From Candidatus Blautia merdipullorum (GTDB taxonomy: Bacteria; Bacillota; Clostridia; Lachnospirales; Lachnospiraceae), in NCBI GenBank assembly GCA_019118685.1, contig DWYL01000061.1:1-48553 (forward strand): a stretch of 48,553 nucleotides of DNA. The letters run 5' to 3'. A program made the translations under genes and the position numbers. The notes beneath the pieces were generated by a model. It had not been told where the DNA came from and ran no database searches. It worked only from the letters and a program-made list of their open reading frames with translations. Of this stretch, positions 1 through 7,948 are shown piece by piece. Numbering within the stretch: the stretch's first letter is position 1; every line of letters begins with the position of its first letter.

Positions 1-44
1 GTCAAATTATCATAGAATATAAAAGTTTTTGTTAAATTTAGGGT

Positions 45-74
45 TTGATTTTTTACTAAGTCTTGATATATAAT
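45..74 (+). promoter_or_regulatory. Putative sigma-A promoter of the XerD-like gene
   Basis: TTGATT (45-50), an 18-bp spacer and a perfect TATAAT (69-74) lie 31 bases before the ATG at 106. The surrounding sequence is very AT-rich, as is usual for such promoters, which also makes a chance match more likely. Confidence 0.55.
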
Positions 75-105
75 CGAACTATGTCTACAGAAGGGAAAAA
101 AGAAT

Positions 106-990
106 ATGAAGTGCGAGATACAAGAATTTATTGATTATTTGCATAATACCAGGGGCACTTCAAAAAATACAGAAGTTTCATACGAGCGTGATTTAAAAAA
201 ATTAGAACAGTATTTGACAGAGGAAGGGATTGAAACCGGAGAACAGGTTACTTCTACGGTTTTGAATTCTTATGTCCTTTATATGGAGCGCAGGAATTTT
301 GCGGCTTCTTCTATTTCAAGAAGTATTGCGTCCATTCGTGCTTTTTTTCAGTTTTTATGTCAGAAAGATGGCTGGAAAGAAAATCCGGCGGAAAAGCTGA
401 AGGCGCCTAAGATTGAAAAGAAGCTGCCCGATATTCTTACAGTAGAGGAGGTGGACTTGCTGCTCAGACAGCCAAAGGGAAATACGGCTAAAGGAATTAG
501 AGATAAAGCAATGCTGGAACTGCTGTATGCCACTGGTATCAGAGTAAGCGAGCTGATCGGCCTCAAGGTGAATGACATTAATTTAAAATTAGGCTATCTG
601 AACTGCAGCAGCGGAGGCAGAGAAAGGGTTATTCCTTTTGGAACTACAGCGAAACAGGCTGTTGAAAACTATATGGCCAAGTCAAGAGCGCAGCTTTTAG
701 GAGAGGGGAAAAGCGATTTCCTCTTTTTAAATTGTTCAGGAAAGTCCATGAGCCGCCAGGGTTTCTGGAAAGTCCTGAAAGGATATGCCGCGTCAGCAGG
801 AATCCACCAGGACATTACTCCTCATACACTTCGACATTCTTTTGCGGCTCATCTTGTACAAAACGGTGCAGATTTGAAAAGTGTACAGGAAATGATGGGT
901 CATTCAGATATTTCTACCACCCAGATCTATATGAATATGAATATCCATAAGATCAGAGATGTGTATATGAAAGCACATCCAAGAAAATAA
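106..990 (+). CDS. Tyrosine site-specific recombinase, XerD-like
   Basis: 294 residues, the usual XerC/XerD length. The N-terminal SAM-like DNA-binding domain covers about residues 1-90 and the catalytic domain about 105-290. Visible catalytic residues are Arg146 (TGIRVSEL), His240 and Arg243 (HTLRHSFAAHL), His266 (GHSDISTTQIY) and the nucleophile Tyr275. XerC/D proteins resolve chromosome dimers at dif. The ATG at 106 follows AGAAGGG at 89-95. Odd point: the beta-hairpin that normally carries the catalytic lysine (GKGxKER in E. coli XerD) reads SSGGRERV here, so that lysine is absent. The gene is monocistronic, with its own promoter and terminator. It could be the housekeeping XerD or a diverged paralogue; the family call is firm, the exact role is not. 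Confidence 0.85.
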   Translation: MKCEIQEFIDYLHNTRGTSKNTEVSYERDLKKLEQYLTEEGIETGEQVTSTVLNSYVLYMERRNFAASSISRSIASIRAFFQFLCQKDGWKENPAEKLKAPKIEKKLPDILTVEEVDLLLRQPKGNTAKGIRDKAMLELLYATGIRVSELIGLKVNDINLKLGYLNCSSGGRERVIPFGTTAKQAVENYMAKSRAQLLGEGKSDFLFLNCSGKSMSRQGFWKVLKGYAASAGIHQDITPHTLRHSFAAHLVQNGADLKSVQEMMGHSDISTTQIYMNMNIHKIRDVYMKAHPRK

Positions 991-1028
991 AAAGACTTTC
1001 CTCAGAAATTTCCGGGAAAGTCTTTTTT
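989..1028. terminator. Bidirectional rho-independent terminator
   Basis: AAAAAGACTTTCC (989-1001) pairs perfectly with GGAAAGTCTTTTT (1015-1027). The right arm runs into T residues on the plus strand and the left arm gives U residues on the minus strand. It therefore serves the recombinase gene and the convergent DAHP synthase gene. Confidence 0.85.
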
Positions 1029-1056
1029 ATTCCTGGGAGAAACGAGCCAAGCTAAA

Positions 1057-2088
1057 TCAGCATAATTCGGCGATGGTGTAAAGAAGCTTTTCTGTATCTT
1101 CCCAGCCCAGGCATGGATCTGTGATGGATTTTCCGTATATATGATCCGGCCCGATTTTCTGATTTCCTTCTACCAGGTAACTTTCGATCATGACGCCTTT
1201 TACCAGTTTCTGAATATCAGGAGAAACCAGGCGGCTGTGGAGAACTTCCTTAACAATACGGATCTGCTGTTTAAACTGTTTTCCTGAATTAGAATGATTT
1301 GCGTCAATGATAACAGCAGGATTTTCTAAATCTCTTTTCTCATACATTTCCAGCAGCAGCTGAAGATCTTCATAATGATAATTAGGGATAGTATTTCCAT
1401 GCTTATTGACGGCTCCCCTTAAAATAGTGTGAGTAAGAGGATTGCCTTCTGTTTTTACTTCCCATCCTCTGGAAATAAAATCATGGCCCTTCTGAGCCGC
1501 TACAACAGAATTCAGCATTACGGAGAAATCTCCGCTGGTAGGATTCTTCATACCCGCAGGGATATCCAGTCCGCTGACCATAAGGCGATGCTCCTGATTT
1601 TCTACAGAACGGGCACCGATGGCAACATAAGAAAGCAGATCGGAAAGATAATGCCAGTTGTCGGGATAGAGCATTTCATCTGCAGAAGTAAGGCCCGTTT
1701 CTGCAATAGAACGCATATGCATATGCCGGATCGCCAGGATGCCGGCCATTACATCTGGTTTTGCTTCTGGATCAGGCTGGTGGAGCATGCCTTTGTAGCC
1801 TTCCCCTGTAGTGCGGGGCTTATTTGTATAAATACGGGGAACAAGAACCAGTCTGTCTGCTACTTTGTCCTGGATTTTAGCCAGCCGGTTTGTATACTCG
1901 CATACAGAATCTTCGTTATCTGCAGAACAAGGGCCTATGATCACCAGAAACTTATCAGATCTGCCTGTGATCACATCCTGGATAAGACGGTCACGCTTTG
2001 CTTTTATTTTTTTCATTTCTTCGGACAGAGGAGTCTGACTTTTGATTTGGTCCGGAGAAGGTAATTGTTTAACAAATGTAAAACTCAT
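1057..2088 (-). CDS. aroF: 3-deoxy-7-phosphoheptulonate (DAHP) synthase, class I
   Basis: 343 residues. It condenses phosphoenolpyruvate with erythrose 4-phosphate, the first step of the shikimate pathway to aromatic amino acids. Type I (AroFGH) signatures are IGPCSADN, the substrate-binding KPRTTGEGYKGMLHQPDP, GARSVENQEHR, and DANHSNSGK near the C-terminus. The ATG at 2088 is chosen because AAGGAG lies just upstream and homologues begin MSFTFV. A longer reading from a TTG at 2139 would put the start codon at the predicted transcription start. Monocistronic. No ACT domain or chorismate mutase domain is fused, so any feedback inhibition would act through the barrel itself. Which of AroF, AroG or AroH it matches cannot be told; the symbol is generic. 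Confidence 0.93.
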   Translation of the reverse strand: MSFTFVKQLPSPDQIKSQTPLSEEMKKIKAKRDRLIQDVITGRSDKFLVIIGPCSADNEDSVCEYTNRLAKIQDKVADRLVLVPRIYTNKPRTTGEGYKGMLHQPDPEAKPDVMAGILAIRHMHMRSIAETGLTSADEMLYPDNWHYLSDLLSYVAIGARSVENQEHRLMVSGLDIPAGMKNPTSGDFSVMLNSVVAAQKGHDFISRGWEVKTEGNPLTHTILRGAVNKHGNTIPNYHYEDLQLLLEMYEKRDLENPAVIIDANHSNSGKQFKQQIRIVKEVLHSRLVSPDIQKLVKGVMIESYLVEGNQKIGPDHIYGKSITDPCLGWEDTEKLLYTIAELC

Positions 2089-2143
2089 GGGATTCTCCTT
2101 TGTATTTTTATAGATATTTTGAAAAAGCCGGTTTAACAAAAAA

Positions 2144-2172
2144 ATTATAATACAAGAAATCCCGGTTGTCGA
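2144..2172 (-). promoter_or_regulatory. Putative promoter of the DAHP synthase gene
   Basis: On the minus strand TCGACA (2172-2167), a 17-bp spacer and TATAAT (2149-2144) precede the gene. Transcription would begin near 2137, leaving a leader of about 50 bases before the ATG at 2088. Confidence 0.6.
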
Positions 2173-2200
2173 TACTTTTTCTTGGCAGTCAGAAAAAGTA
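2173..2200 (-). terminator. Possible U-rich terminator hairpin of the flippase gene
   Basis: TACTTTTTCT (2173-2182) and AGAAAAAGTA (2191-2200) form a perfect 10-bp stem with an 8-base loop. It spans the last codons of the flippase gene. There is no separate U-tract after the stem, so termination is uncertain. It also overlaps the -35 region of the DAHP synthase promoter. Confidence 0.35.
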
Positions 2201-3505
2201 TTCTCTTAAAAAATACAGAGAAAGGCCTGTTACAAGGAGTTCGCTGACAATAAGACCCCATAGATATCCCCGGATCCCATACTCGGGAATAACGAAAAAA
2301 ACAAAGGCGATCCTTACGCCTAATCCCAGAGTGTTCAAAATAAAAGACGGGTTGGCTGCTCCCAGTCCATTTAAAATCCCGCTTAAGGTTCCGGAAAGGT
2401 ACAGGCAGGGACAGATAAAAGACAGGGTTTTGATGAAAGTGGCTGCAAATTCGTTTTTAAACAGGACCAGCCCCAGGAAATCTCCTGCAAAAAAGAAAAA
2501 AGCTGTGGATAGAAAGCCTAAAATAAGGCAATATTTTACAGATAGAAAGAGCGCGCGGCGGATTGCCTTTCGGTTTCCTACAGCCTGATGTTCTGCTACA
2601 GAAGGAAGGAGCACGGTAGAGACAGCAGTGGTGATGGCAGAAGGAAACAAAATAAGAGGAAGAGCCATACCTGTCAGGACTCCGTAAACGGATAAAGCAG
2701 AACCGCTGTCCAGTCCGTAGAGCCGCAGATGTCCGGGGATCAGTACAGACTCAATGCTGTGAAGGACATTTACCAGAAGACGGCTGCAGGTCAGGGGAAA
2801 GGCCAGAGACAGGATCTCTTTCATGTCTTTTCCGGGAGACTGGAGATTTTTCAGACGGTATCCATGTTTTTGGTAGTCCCAGAGGAGGAGGATGAGAGAA
2901 AAAATCATAGAGGCCAACTCCCCTCCTAAAAGACCCGCCACGGCCAGCATGGGAGTGACAGGAAGGCCCTGGTCCGTTAAGACCAGGAACATGCCGTAAG
3001 AAACGCCCACTCTGGCACACTGTTCCAGAAGCTGAGAGGCGGCGGGAACAGACATTTTTTTTCTGGCGTAATAATAGCCGTTTACACAGGAATGTAAGGT
3101 TCCCATGGGAATGGAAAAAGCCATAAGCCGGAGAAGCGGAGTGCATCTTTCTTCCAGGAGAATATGGACAGCGAACCAGGAGGCATTCTGATAAAGAATT
3201 ACTGAAACCCCAAGGGCTATGACAGTGGAGAGTGCTCCGGACAAAACAAAGATGTCTCTGGCCCCCTGCTCATCTTTTAAGGCCGCCCTGGCGGCGGTGA
3301 ATCGAGATATTGCAGTCTGGATACCGCCTACAGAGAGAGCAAAGCACAATGTGTGGATAGGAAAGATAAGCTGATAGATGCCCATGCCTTCTGCACCAAT
3401 TGTCTGCGAAAGGAATATTCTATAGATAAACCCGATAATTTTTGTGATAAATCCTGCTCCTGTGAGGAGGAGGGTTCCTTTTAAAAGAAAATGCTTATTG
3501 TCCAT
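2189..3505 (-). CDS. SpoVB/MurJ-like polysaccharide flippase (MOP superfamily)
   Basis: 438 residues, almost entirely hydrophobic segments separated by short loops. The N-terminus (LLTGAGFITKIIGFIYRIFLSQTIGAEGMGIYQLIFP) is the classic start of SpoVB/polysaccharide-biosynthesis exporters, which flip undecaprenyl-linked sugar intermediates, including lipid II, across the membrane. It is shorter than the usual 500-550 residues, so it may have 12 rather than 14 membrane segments. The ATG at 3505 has AAGGGA about 6 bases upstream. It is a lone minus-strand gene divergent from the Rrf2 operon. A second, longer member of the family lies at 38437-40077. In spore formers such proteins may act in spore cortex synthesis; the sequence does not show which role applies here. 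Confidence 0.85.
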   Translation of the reverse strand: MDNKHFLLKGTLLLTGAGFITKIIGFIYRIFLSQTIGAEGMGIYQLIFPIHTLCFALSVGGIQTAISRFTAARAALKDEQGARDIFVLSGALSTVIALGVSVILYQNASWFAVHILLEERCTPLLRLMAFSIPMGTLHSCVNGYYYARKKMSVPAASQLLEQCARVGVSYGMFLVLTDQGLPVTPMLAVAGLLGGELASMIFSLILLLWDYQKHGYRLKNLQSPGKDMKEILSLAFPLTCSRLLVNVLHSIESVLIPGHLRLYGLDSGSALSVYGVLTGMALPLILFPSAITTAVSTVLLPSVAEHQAVGNRKAIRRALFLSVKYCLILGFLSTAFFFFAGDFLGLVLFKNEFAATFIKTLSFICPCLYLSGTLSGILNGLGAANPSFILNTLGLGVRIAFVFFVIPEYGIRGYLWGLIVSELLVTGLSLYFLREYFF

Positions 3506-3549
3506 ACAGATCCCTTTTACCTTTTCTATAATATATTCCTGAAATTCCC

Positions 3550-3578
3550 TTGACAGAACAAAGGAAAGATGCTATCCT
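3550..3578 (+). promoter_or_regulatory. Promoter of the Fe-S operon
   Basis: Perfect TTGACA (3550-3555), a 17-bp spacer and TATCCT (3573-3578). This drives the Rrf2 regulator gene and probably the downstream nifS-iscU-mnmA genes. Confidence 0.75.
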
Positions 3579-3593
3579 ACATCCAGAATAAAA

Positions 3594-3610
3594 CCTAGTA
3601 AAATAGTCGG
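3594..3610 (+). promoter_or_regulatory. Possible Rrf2/IscR operator
   Basis: CCTAGT-AAAAT-AGTCGG is an imperfect inverted repeat lying just downstream of the -10 box and before the regulator's start codon. Its AGTCGG half resembles IscR-type half sites. Autoregulation by the adjacent Rrf2 protein is an inference from position and symmetry. Confidence 0.45.
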
Positions 3611-3630
3611 AATTAAAAGGGGCGCTAATT

Positions 3631-4062
3631 GTGAAATTTTCTACAAAAGGAAGATATGGACTGCGGGCTCTTATTGACCTGGCAATGTATGGGGAGGAAG
3701 AAGCAGTATCCATTCAAAGCATTTCCGCCAGGCAGCAGATTTCAGACAGTTATTTGGAGCAGCTGGTAAGCAAGCTTAAGAAAGCGGGACTGGTAAACAG
3801 TGTCAGGGGAGCTCAGGGAGGCTACAGACTGGCAAAACCGGCCGAAAAAATTTCTGTAGGAGATGTTCTCAGGGCATTGGAAGGCAGTATTGAGGCTGTT
3901 TCCTGCGGGAAGGAGTATAATGCCAACTGTCTTGGAGAAGATTTATGTGCCGCCAGGTATGTGTGGCAGAAGGTCAATAAAAGTATTCAGGAGACAGTAG
4001 ACTCTATTACCCTCAGCCAGCTTGTGGAGGAAAGCCGCAGAATGGAAAAAAGCCGAAGTTGA
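3631..4062 (+). CDS. iscR: Rrf2-family transcriptional regulator, IscR-like
   Basis: 143 residues. An N-terminal winged helix (MKFSTKGRYGLRALIDLA) is followed by the Rrf2 wing motif VRGAQGGYRLAKP. Three cysteines, Cys92, Cys100 and Cys106, sit in the loop where IscR binds a [2Fe-2S] cluster (92, 98, 104 in E. coli). It probably senses Fe-S status and controls the operon it heads. The start is GTG at 3631, preceded by AAAGGGG. The desulfurase gene begins 63 bases downstream. The alternative is a CymR-like cysteine regulator, but CymR lacks the cysteine triad, so the IscR-like reading is preferred. The spacing of the cysteines is slightly wider than in E. coli. Confidence 0.88.
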   Translation: MKFSTKGRYGLRALIDLAMYGEEEAVSIQSISARQQISDSYLEQLVSKLKKAGLVNSVRGAQGGYRLAKPAEKISVGDVLRALEGSIEAVSCGKEYNANCLGEDLCAARYVWQKVNKSIQETVDSITLSQLVEESRRMEKSRS

Positions 4063-4125
4063 CGGGTAATTGTACAGTTATAAAATGAAAGGATCTAAAA
4101 AATTAAAAAATAGGAGAGGAAAGCT

Positions 4126-5319
4126 ATGAAGACAAGAATTTATTTAGATAACGCAGCCACTACAAGGACAGCTCAGGAAGTTGTGGATGCTATGCTTCCA
4201 TATTTTACAGAAAGTTACGGCAATCCTTCCAGTATTTATGAACTGGGACAGAGAAGCAAAGAGGCTATTACCAAAGCCAGAGAAGAGATTGCCCGGGTGA
4301 TCGGGGCAAAGCCAGAAGAAATCTACTTTACCGGAGGCGGATCTGAGGCGGATAACTGGGCTATAAAGGCGGCTTATGAGGCTTACAAGAATAAAGGAAA
4401 TCATATCATCACATCCAAGATCGAACATCATGCGGTGCTCCACACCTGCCAGTACCTGGAAAAACAGGGAGCCAGGGTGACCTATCTGGATGTAGACGAG
4501 AATGGAATGATAGATCTGGATCAGCTTCAAAAGGCGATTACCCCGGAAACCATTCTGATCACTATCATGTTTGCCAATAATGAGATCGGCACCATAGAAC
4601 CGGTGAAGGAAATCGGCATGATCGCCAAAGAACACGGGATCCTGTTCCATACAGACGCTGTACAGGCATTTGGACAGGTGCCTATAGATGTGGATGAACT
4701 GAACATTGACATGCTGAGTTCCAGCGCCCACAAGATTAATGGGCCGAAAGGAATCGGCTGTCTTTATATCCGGAAGGGTGTAAAAATACGATCCTTTATC
4801 CATGGAGGCGCCCAGGAGAGGAAAAGAAGAGCCGGCACAGAAAATGTCCCTGGAATTGTAGGATATGGGGTGGCTGCCAGGATGGCAGCTGAATCTATGG
4901 AAGAACGGACCAAAAAGGAGCAGGAGTTAAGAGATTACTTTATCCGCCAGGTCCTGGAGGAAGTACCCTATACCCGGCTGAACGGAGATCCGGTAAAACG
5001 TCTTCCTAATAATGCAAATTTCAGCTTCCGGTTCATTGAGGGAGAATCTCTTCTGATCATGCTGGATATGAAGGGGATCGCAGGCTCCAGCGGTTCCGCC
5101 TGTACTTCAGGATCTCTGGATCCTTCCCATGTGCTTTTGGCTATCGGACTGCCTCATGAAACCGCGCATGGTTCACTAAGGCTGACTTTAGGGGCAGATA
5201 CCACAAAGGAGGATCTGGATTATACGCTGGAACAGATAAAGGAAATTGTGGCTAAACTGAGAAATCTTTCTCCTTTATATGAGGATTTCATCAGAAAACA
5301 GGAAAAAGAGAAGAAATAA
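4126..5319 (+). CDS. nifS: Cysteine desulfurase, NifS/IscS family
   Basis: 397 residues. This PLP enzyme removes sulfur from L-cysteine as a persulfide for Fe-S clusters and tRNA thiolation. Visible are the N-terminal YLDNAATT, His101 of IEHHAVLH, Asp177 of HTDAVQ, the PLP lysine Lys203 in SAHKINGPKG, and the catalytic Cys326 in SSGSACTSGSLDPSHV. Length and motifs are normal for group I desulfurases. The ATG at 4126 has GGAGAGGAAAG upstream. It lies between the Rrf2 regulator and the scaffold gene, the standard Gram-positive isc-like order. It probably also feeds sulfur to MnmA two genes downstream. The nifS/iscS naming is interchangeable here; no nitrogenase genes are nearby, so the role is general Fe-S assembly. 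Confidence 0.95.
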   Translation: MKTRIYLDNAATTRTAQEVVDAMLPYFTESYGNPSSIYELGQRSKEAITKAREEIARVIGAKPEEIYFTGGGSEADNWAIKAAYEAYKNKGNHIITSKIEHHAVLHTCQYLEKQGARVTYLDVDENGMIDLDQLQKAITPETILITIMFANNEIGTIEPVKEIGMIAKEHGILFHTDAVQAFGQVPIDVDELNIDMLSSSAHKINGPKGIGCLYIRKGVKIRSFIHGGAQERKRRAGTENVPGIVGYGVAARMAAESMEERTKKEQELRDYFIRQVLEEVPYTRLNGDPVKRLPNNANFSFRFIEGESLLIMLDMKGIAGSSGSACTSGSLDPSHVLLAIGLPHETAHGSLRLTLGADTTKEDLDYTLEQIKEIVAKLRNLSPLYEDFIRKQEKEKK

Positions 5320-5355
5320 AAAGTATAGAATAAAGAGAATACGGAGGAAAGAACA

Positions 5356-5799
5356 ATGTACAGTGAAAAAGTTATGGATCATTTTCAGAATCCCAGAAAC
5401 GTAGGCGAGATTGAGAATCCCAGCGGCGTAGGCACTGTTGGAAATGCAAAATGCGGAGATATCATGAGAATCTACCTGGATATCGATGAGAATCAGATCA
5501 TCCGGGACTGCAAGTTTAAAACCTTTGGCTGCGGAGCCGCTGTGGCTACCAGCAGTATGGCCACAGAGCTGGTGAAGGGAAAGACCATACAGGAGGCCCT
5601 TCAGGTTACCAATAAAGCCGTTATGGAAGCTCTGGACGGCCTGCCTCCGGTGAAGGTTCACTGCTCTCTTCTGGCAGAAGAGGCAATCCATGCAGCTTTG
5701 TGGGATTATGCGGAAAAAAATGGAATCAAGATAGAAGGACTTTCCAAACCTAAGTCTGATATTCATGAAGGCGAAGAGGAAGAAGAGGAAGAATATTGA
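5356..5799 (+). CDS. iscU: Fe-S cluster scaffold, NifU N-terminal domain (IscU type)
   Basis: 147 residues consisting of one NifU_N domain. The cluster ligands Cys33 (AKCGD, with the conserved Asp35), Cys59 (TFGCGAA) and Cys103 (VHCSLLAEEA) are all present. It receives sulfur from the desulfurase encoded 36 bases upstream and assembles clusters for transfer. The C-terminus ends in a run of glutamates (EGEEEEEEEY), which is unusual for the core fold and probably disordered. It lacks the insert before the third cysteine that marks SufU, so it fits the NifU/IscU branch. Its stop codon shares one base with the mnmA start, so the two are probably translationally coupled. AGGA lies before the ATG at 5356. 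Confidence 0.94.
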   Translation: MYSEKVMDHFQNPRNVGEIENPSGVGTVGNAKCGDIMRIYLDIDENQIIRDCKFKTFGCGAAVATSSMATELVKGKTIQEALQVTNKAVMEALDGLPPVKVHCSLLAEEAIHAALWDYAEKNGIKIEGLSKPKSDIHEGEEEEEEEY

Positions 5800-6917
5800 T
5801 GGAGAGGAAGAAAGTGGTGGTAGGTCTGTCAGGAGGAGTAGATTCCTCAGTGGCAGCCTATCTGCTGAAAAAACAAGGCTATGAGGTGATCGGGGTTACC
5901 ATGCAGATCTGGCAGGAGGAAGATCCTGAATTTCAGGAGGAGAACGGAGGATGCTGCGGCCTAAGGGCAGTGGACGATGCCAGGAGGGTAGCCGCAAAAT
6001 TGGAGATTCCTTATTATGTCATGAACTTCCGAAGAGAATTCAAGGAAAATGTCATCGATTATTTTATCAGGGAATACCAGGAAGGAAGAACCCCCAATCC
6101 CTGTATTGCCTGTAACCGTTATGTGAAGTGGGAAGCCCTTCTGAAACGGAGCCTGAATATTGGGGCAGACTATATTGCCACAGGCCATTATGCCAGGATA
6201 GAGAGACTGGAAAACGGCCGGTATGCAGTCCGTAATTCTGTGACAGCCAGAAAAGATCAGACCTATGCTTTGTATAATCTGACTCAGGAACAGCTGTCCC
6301 GGACGCTGATGCCTGTAGGCGAGTACACAAAGGAGGAGATCCGGCGGATCGCGGAAGAAGCAGGGATCCCGGTGGCTCATAAAAAAGACAGTCAGGAAAT
6401 CTGTTTTGTTCCGGACAATGACTATGCCGGATTTATAGAAAAAAGCACAGGGACAAAGATCTCTAGAGGAAATTATATAAAAAAAGACGGGACTGTTATC
6501 GGAGAACATAAGGGTATCATTCACTACACCATTGGACAGAGAAAGGGACTGAATCTTTCTATGGGACATCCGGTGTTTGTTACAGAAATCCGCCCCGGGA
6601 CAAATGAAGTAGTCATAGGGGAAAATGAAGAGCTTTTTGTAAAAAGTCTGGTCTGCGGCAGGATGAACTATATGGCAATGGAAGAGATCGATGAGGGAGA
6701 AGTGCTTACCGGGAAAATAAGGTATAATCACCCGGGAGCTCCCTGTACACTGAAGAAATTGGAAGACGGGCGTGTACAGGTAAACTTCCTGGAACCTCAG
6801 AGAGCAGTGACCCCGGGACAGGCAGTGGTGCTGTACCGGGGCGAGTATGTTGCCGGGGGCGGCATTATCCTGGGCCCTGTGAGGGAAAAGGAGCCCTCAG
6901 TCCTGTCAGAGTTTTAA
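5799..6917 (+). CDS. mnmA: tRNA-specific 2-thiouridylase MnmA
   Basis: 372 residues from the ATG at 5799; a TTG immediately before it would add one residue. MnmA thiolates U34 of tRNA Lys, Glu and Gln using ATP and a relayed persulfide. The PP-loop SGGVDSS is at residues 11-17. The two catalytic cysteines are Cys105 (PNPCIACNRYVKW) and Cys202 (DSQEICFVP), and the tRNA-binding GHYARI motif lies between them. Full length. The start overlaps the iscU stop by one base, and the location in the Fe-S operon is consistent with direct sulfur supply from the desulfurase. The 3' end overlaps the convergent phosphatase gene by 12 bases, leaving no room for a separate terminator. Confidence 0.96.
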   Translation: MERKKVVVGLSGGVDSSVAAYLLKKQGYEVIGVTMQIWQEEDPEFQEENGGCCGLRAVDDARRVAAKLEIPYYVMNFRREFKENVIDYFIREYQEGRTPNPCIACNRYVKWEALLKRSLNIGADYIATGHYARIERLENGRYAVRNSVTARKDQTYALYNLTQEQLSRTLMPVGEYTKEEIRRIAEEAGIPVAHKKDSQEICFVPDNDYAGFIEKSTGTKISRGNYIKKDGTVIGEHKGIIHYTIGQRKGLNLSMGHPVFVTEIRPGTNEVVIGENEELFVKSLVCGRMNYMAMEEIDEGEVLTGKIRYNHPGAPCTLKKLEDGRVQVNFLEPQRAVTPGQAVVLYRGEYVAGGGIILGPVREKEPSVLSEF

Positions 6918-7706
6918 AAATTCGGGCTTTCTTTCTTTGAAGACTGTGTAGTAGTGAAAGCCGCAGTCTTTCAGAATCTGAACGGTTTCTTTAAAATGAT
7001 AGGCAATATGTTCCGGAGCATGGGCGTCTGAACCAAGAGTCAGGATTTCCCCGCCCAGCTCCCGGTAACGTGCCAGAATCTTTTCTGTAGGGTTAGGATG
7101 TCCAAGACCGTATTTAAAACCTGCGGTATTGCATTCCAGCCCAATCTGTTTTTCTATTAATTTTTCTAAAATAGCATCTAAGATATCCTGATATTTTTCA
7201 TAAGAGTAATTCCGGTTCTGATTGGGACCATACCGTACCACATAATCTATGTGGCCGCAGGAGTCAAAGCAGGAGAAGGTTTCCAGGTTTTCCAACAGCA
7301 CTTCAAAATATCTGTGATAGGCCTGGTATTCGGTCCTGTCCTGAAAAAAAATCTTTTCATAAGGGTCCATATGATCCGCTACATGGGTAGAGCCGATGAG
7401 AAAGTCAAAGGAGGCGGAAGAAGCGATCTTGGGGATCTCCTGGGTCAAATGAGGCTGCAGTCCCAGCTCCAGACCAAAGCAGATATCGATCTGGCCTTTA
7501 TATTTATCTTTTAGTTCTTTTAATTTTTTTTCATAAGCAGGGAGATCAAGATCAAAGGAACAGTCTCCGTCTGGAAAATCAGGATCAATATGCTCTGTAA
7601 AACACATGGCGGAAAGCCCCAGACGGATGCCCTGCTGTATCATTTCCTCCATAGGAGCCTCGCTGTCTCCTGAAAAAGAAGAATGCAGATGATAATCACA
7701 ATACAT
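6906..7706 (-). CDS. hisJ: Histidinol-phosphatase, PHP family (HisJ/HisK)
   Basis: 266 residues with the PHP metal-binding motifs His6-x-His8 (DYHLHSSFSGD), Glu38-His39 (FTEHID), GSTHV, GHIDYVVRY and the C-terminal LGSDAHAPEHI. The HisJ/HisK type dephosphorylates histidinol phosphate in histidine synthesis. No other his genes are in the window, so the substrate is inferred from family similarity; other PHP phosphoesterases are possible. The ATG at 7706 has AAAGGAG upstream on the minus strand. It overlaps the convergent mnmA by 12 bases. A good promoter and two tandem palindromes lie upstream (7719-7777), so the gene is probably specifically regulated. Confidence 0.87.
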   Translation of the reverse strand: MYCDYHLHSSFSGDSEAPMEEMIQQGIRLGLSAMCFTEHIDPDFPDGDCSFDLDLPAYEKKLKELKDKYKGQIDICFGLELGLQPHLTQEIPKIASSASFDFLIGSTHVADHMDPYEKIFFQDRTEYQAYHRYFEVLLENLETFSCFDSCGHIDYVVRYGPNQNRNYSYEKYQDILDAILEKLIEKQIGLECNTAGFKYGLGHPNPTEKILARYRELGGEILTLGSDAHAPEHIAYHFKETVQILKDCGFHYYTVFKERKPEFLKL

Positions 7707-7718
7707 AAAAGTAACTCC

Positions 7719-7746
7719 TTTACTGTAGATATTTGCTTACTGTAAA
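7719..7746 (-). promoter_or_regulatory. Tandem palindromic operator candidate upstream of the histidinol-phosphatase gene
   Basis: Two near-palindromes, TTTACTGTAGA (7719-7729) and CTTACTGTAAA (7736-7746), both approach TTTAC-T-GTAAA and are offset by 17 bases. They cover the predicted transcription start and early leader, where a repressor would block transcription. The cognate regulator is not known. Confidence 0.45.
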
Positions 7747-7747
7747 T

Positions 7748-7777
7748 ATTATAAGGGAATTTTTATACTTATAGCAA
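7748..7777 (-). promoter_or_regulatory. Promoter of the histidinol-phosphatase gene
   Basis: Minus strand: TTGCTA (7777-7772), an 18-bp spacer and a perfect TATAAT (7753-7748), about 40 bases before the ATG at 7706. Confidence 0.65.
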
Positions 7778-7829
7778 GAGGCAGGCTGTTAAATCAGCGT
7801 TAAAATGCACAGGAAATGTGAAAATGGGC

Positions 7830-7858
7830 TTGAATTTTTGGACGAAAACGAGTACAAT
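7830..7858 (+). promoter_or_regulatory. Promoter of gap
   Basis: TTGAAT (7830-7835), a 17-bp spacer and TACAAT (7853-7858). Transcription from about 7865 excludes longer readings of gap that begin near 7805 and supports the start at 7949. Confidence 0.7.
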
Positions 7859-7948
7859 ATGGACAAGGTTGATGTTTCTTTAACAATGTATAAAACAAAA
7901 GTTAAAGAACTCACAGAAAATCAATCACTTTTAGGAGGAATGAAAATC

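Noticed and set aside
7805-7948. Forty-eight-residue N-terminal extension of GAPDH
   Set aside because: It overlaps the gap promoter (7830-7858), is not part of the family fold, and AGGAGG points to the ATG at 7949.
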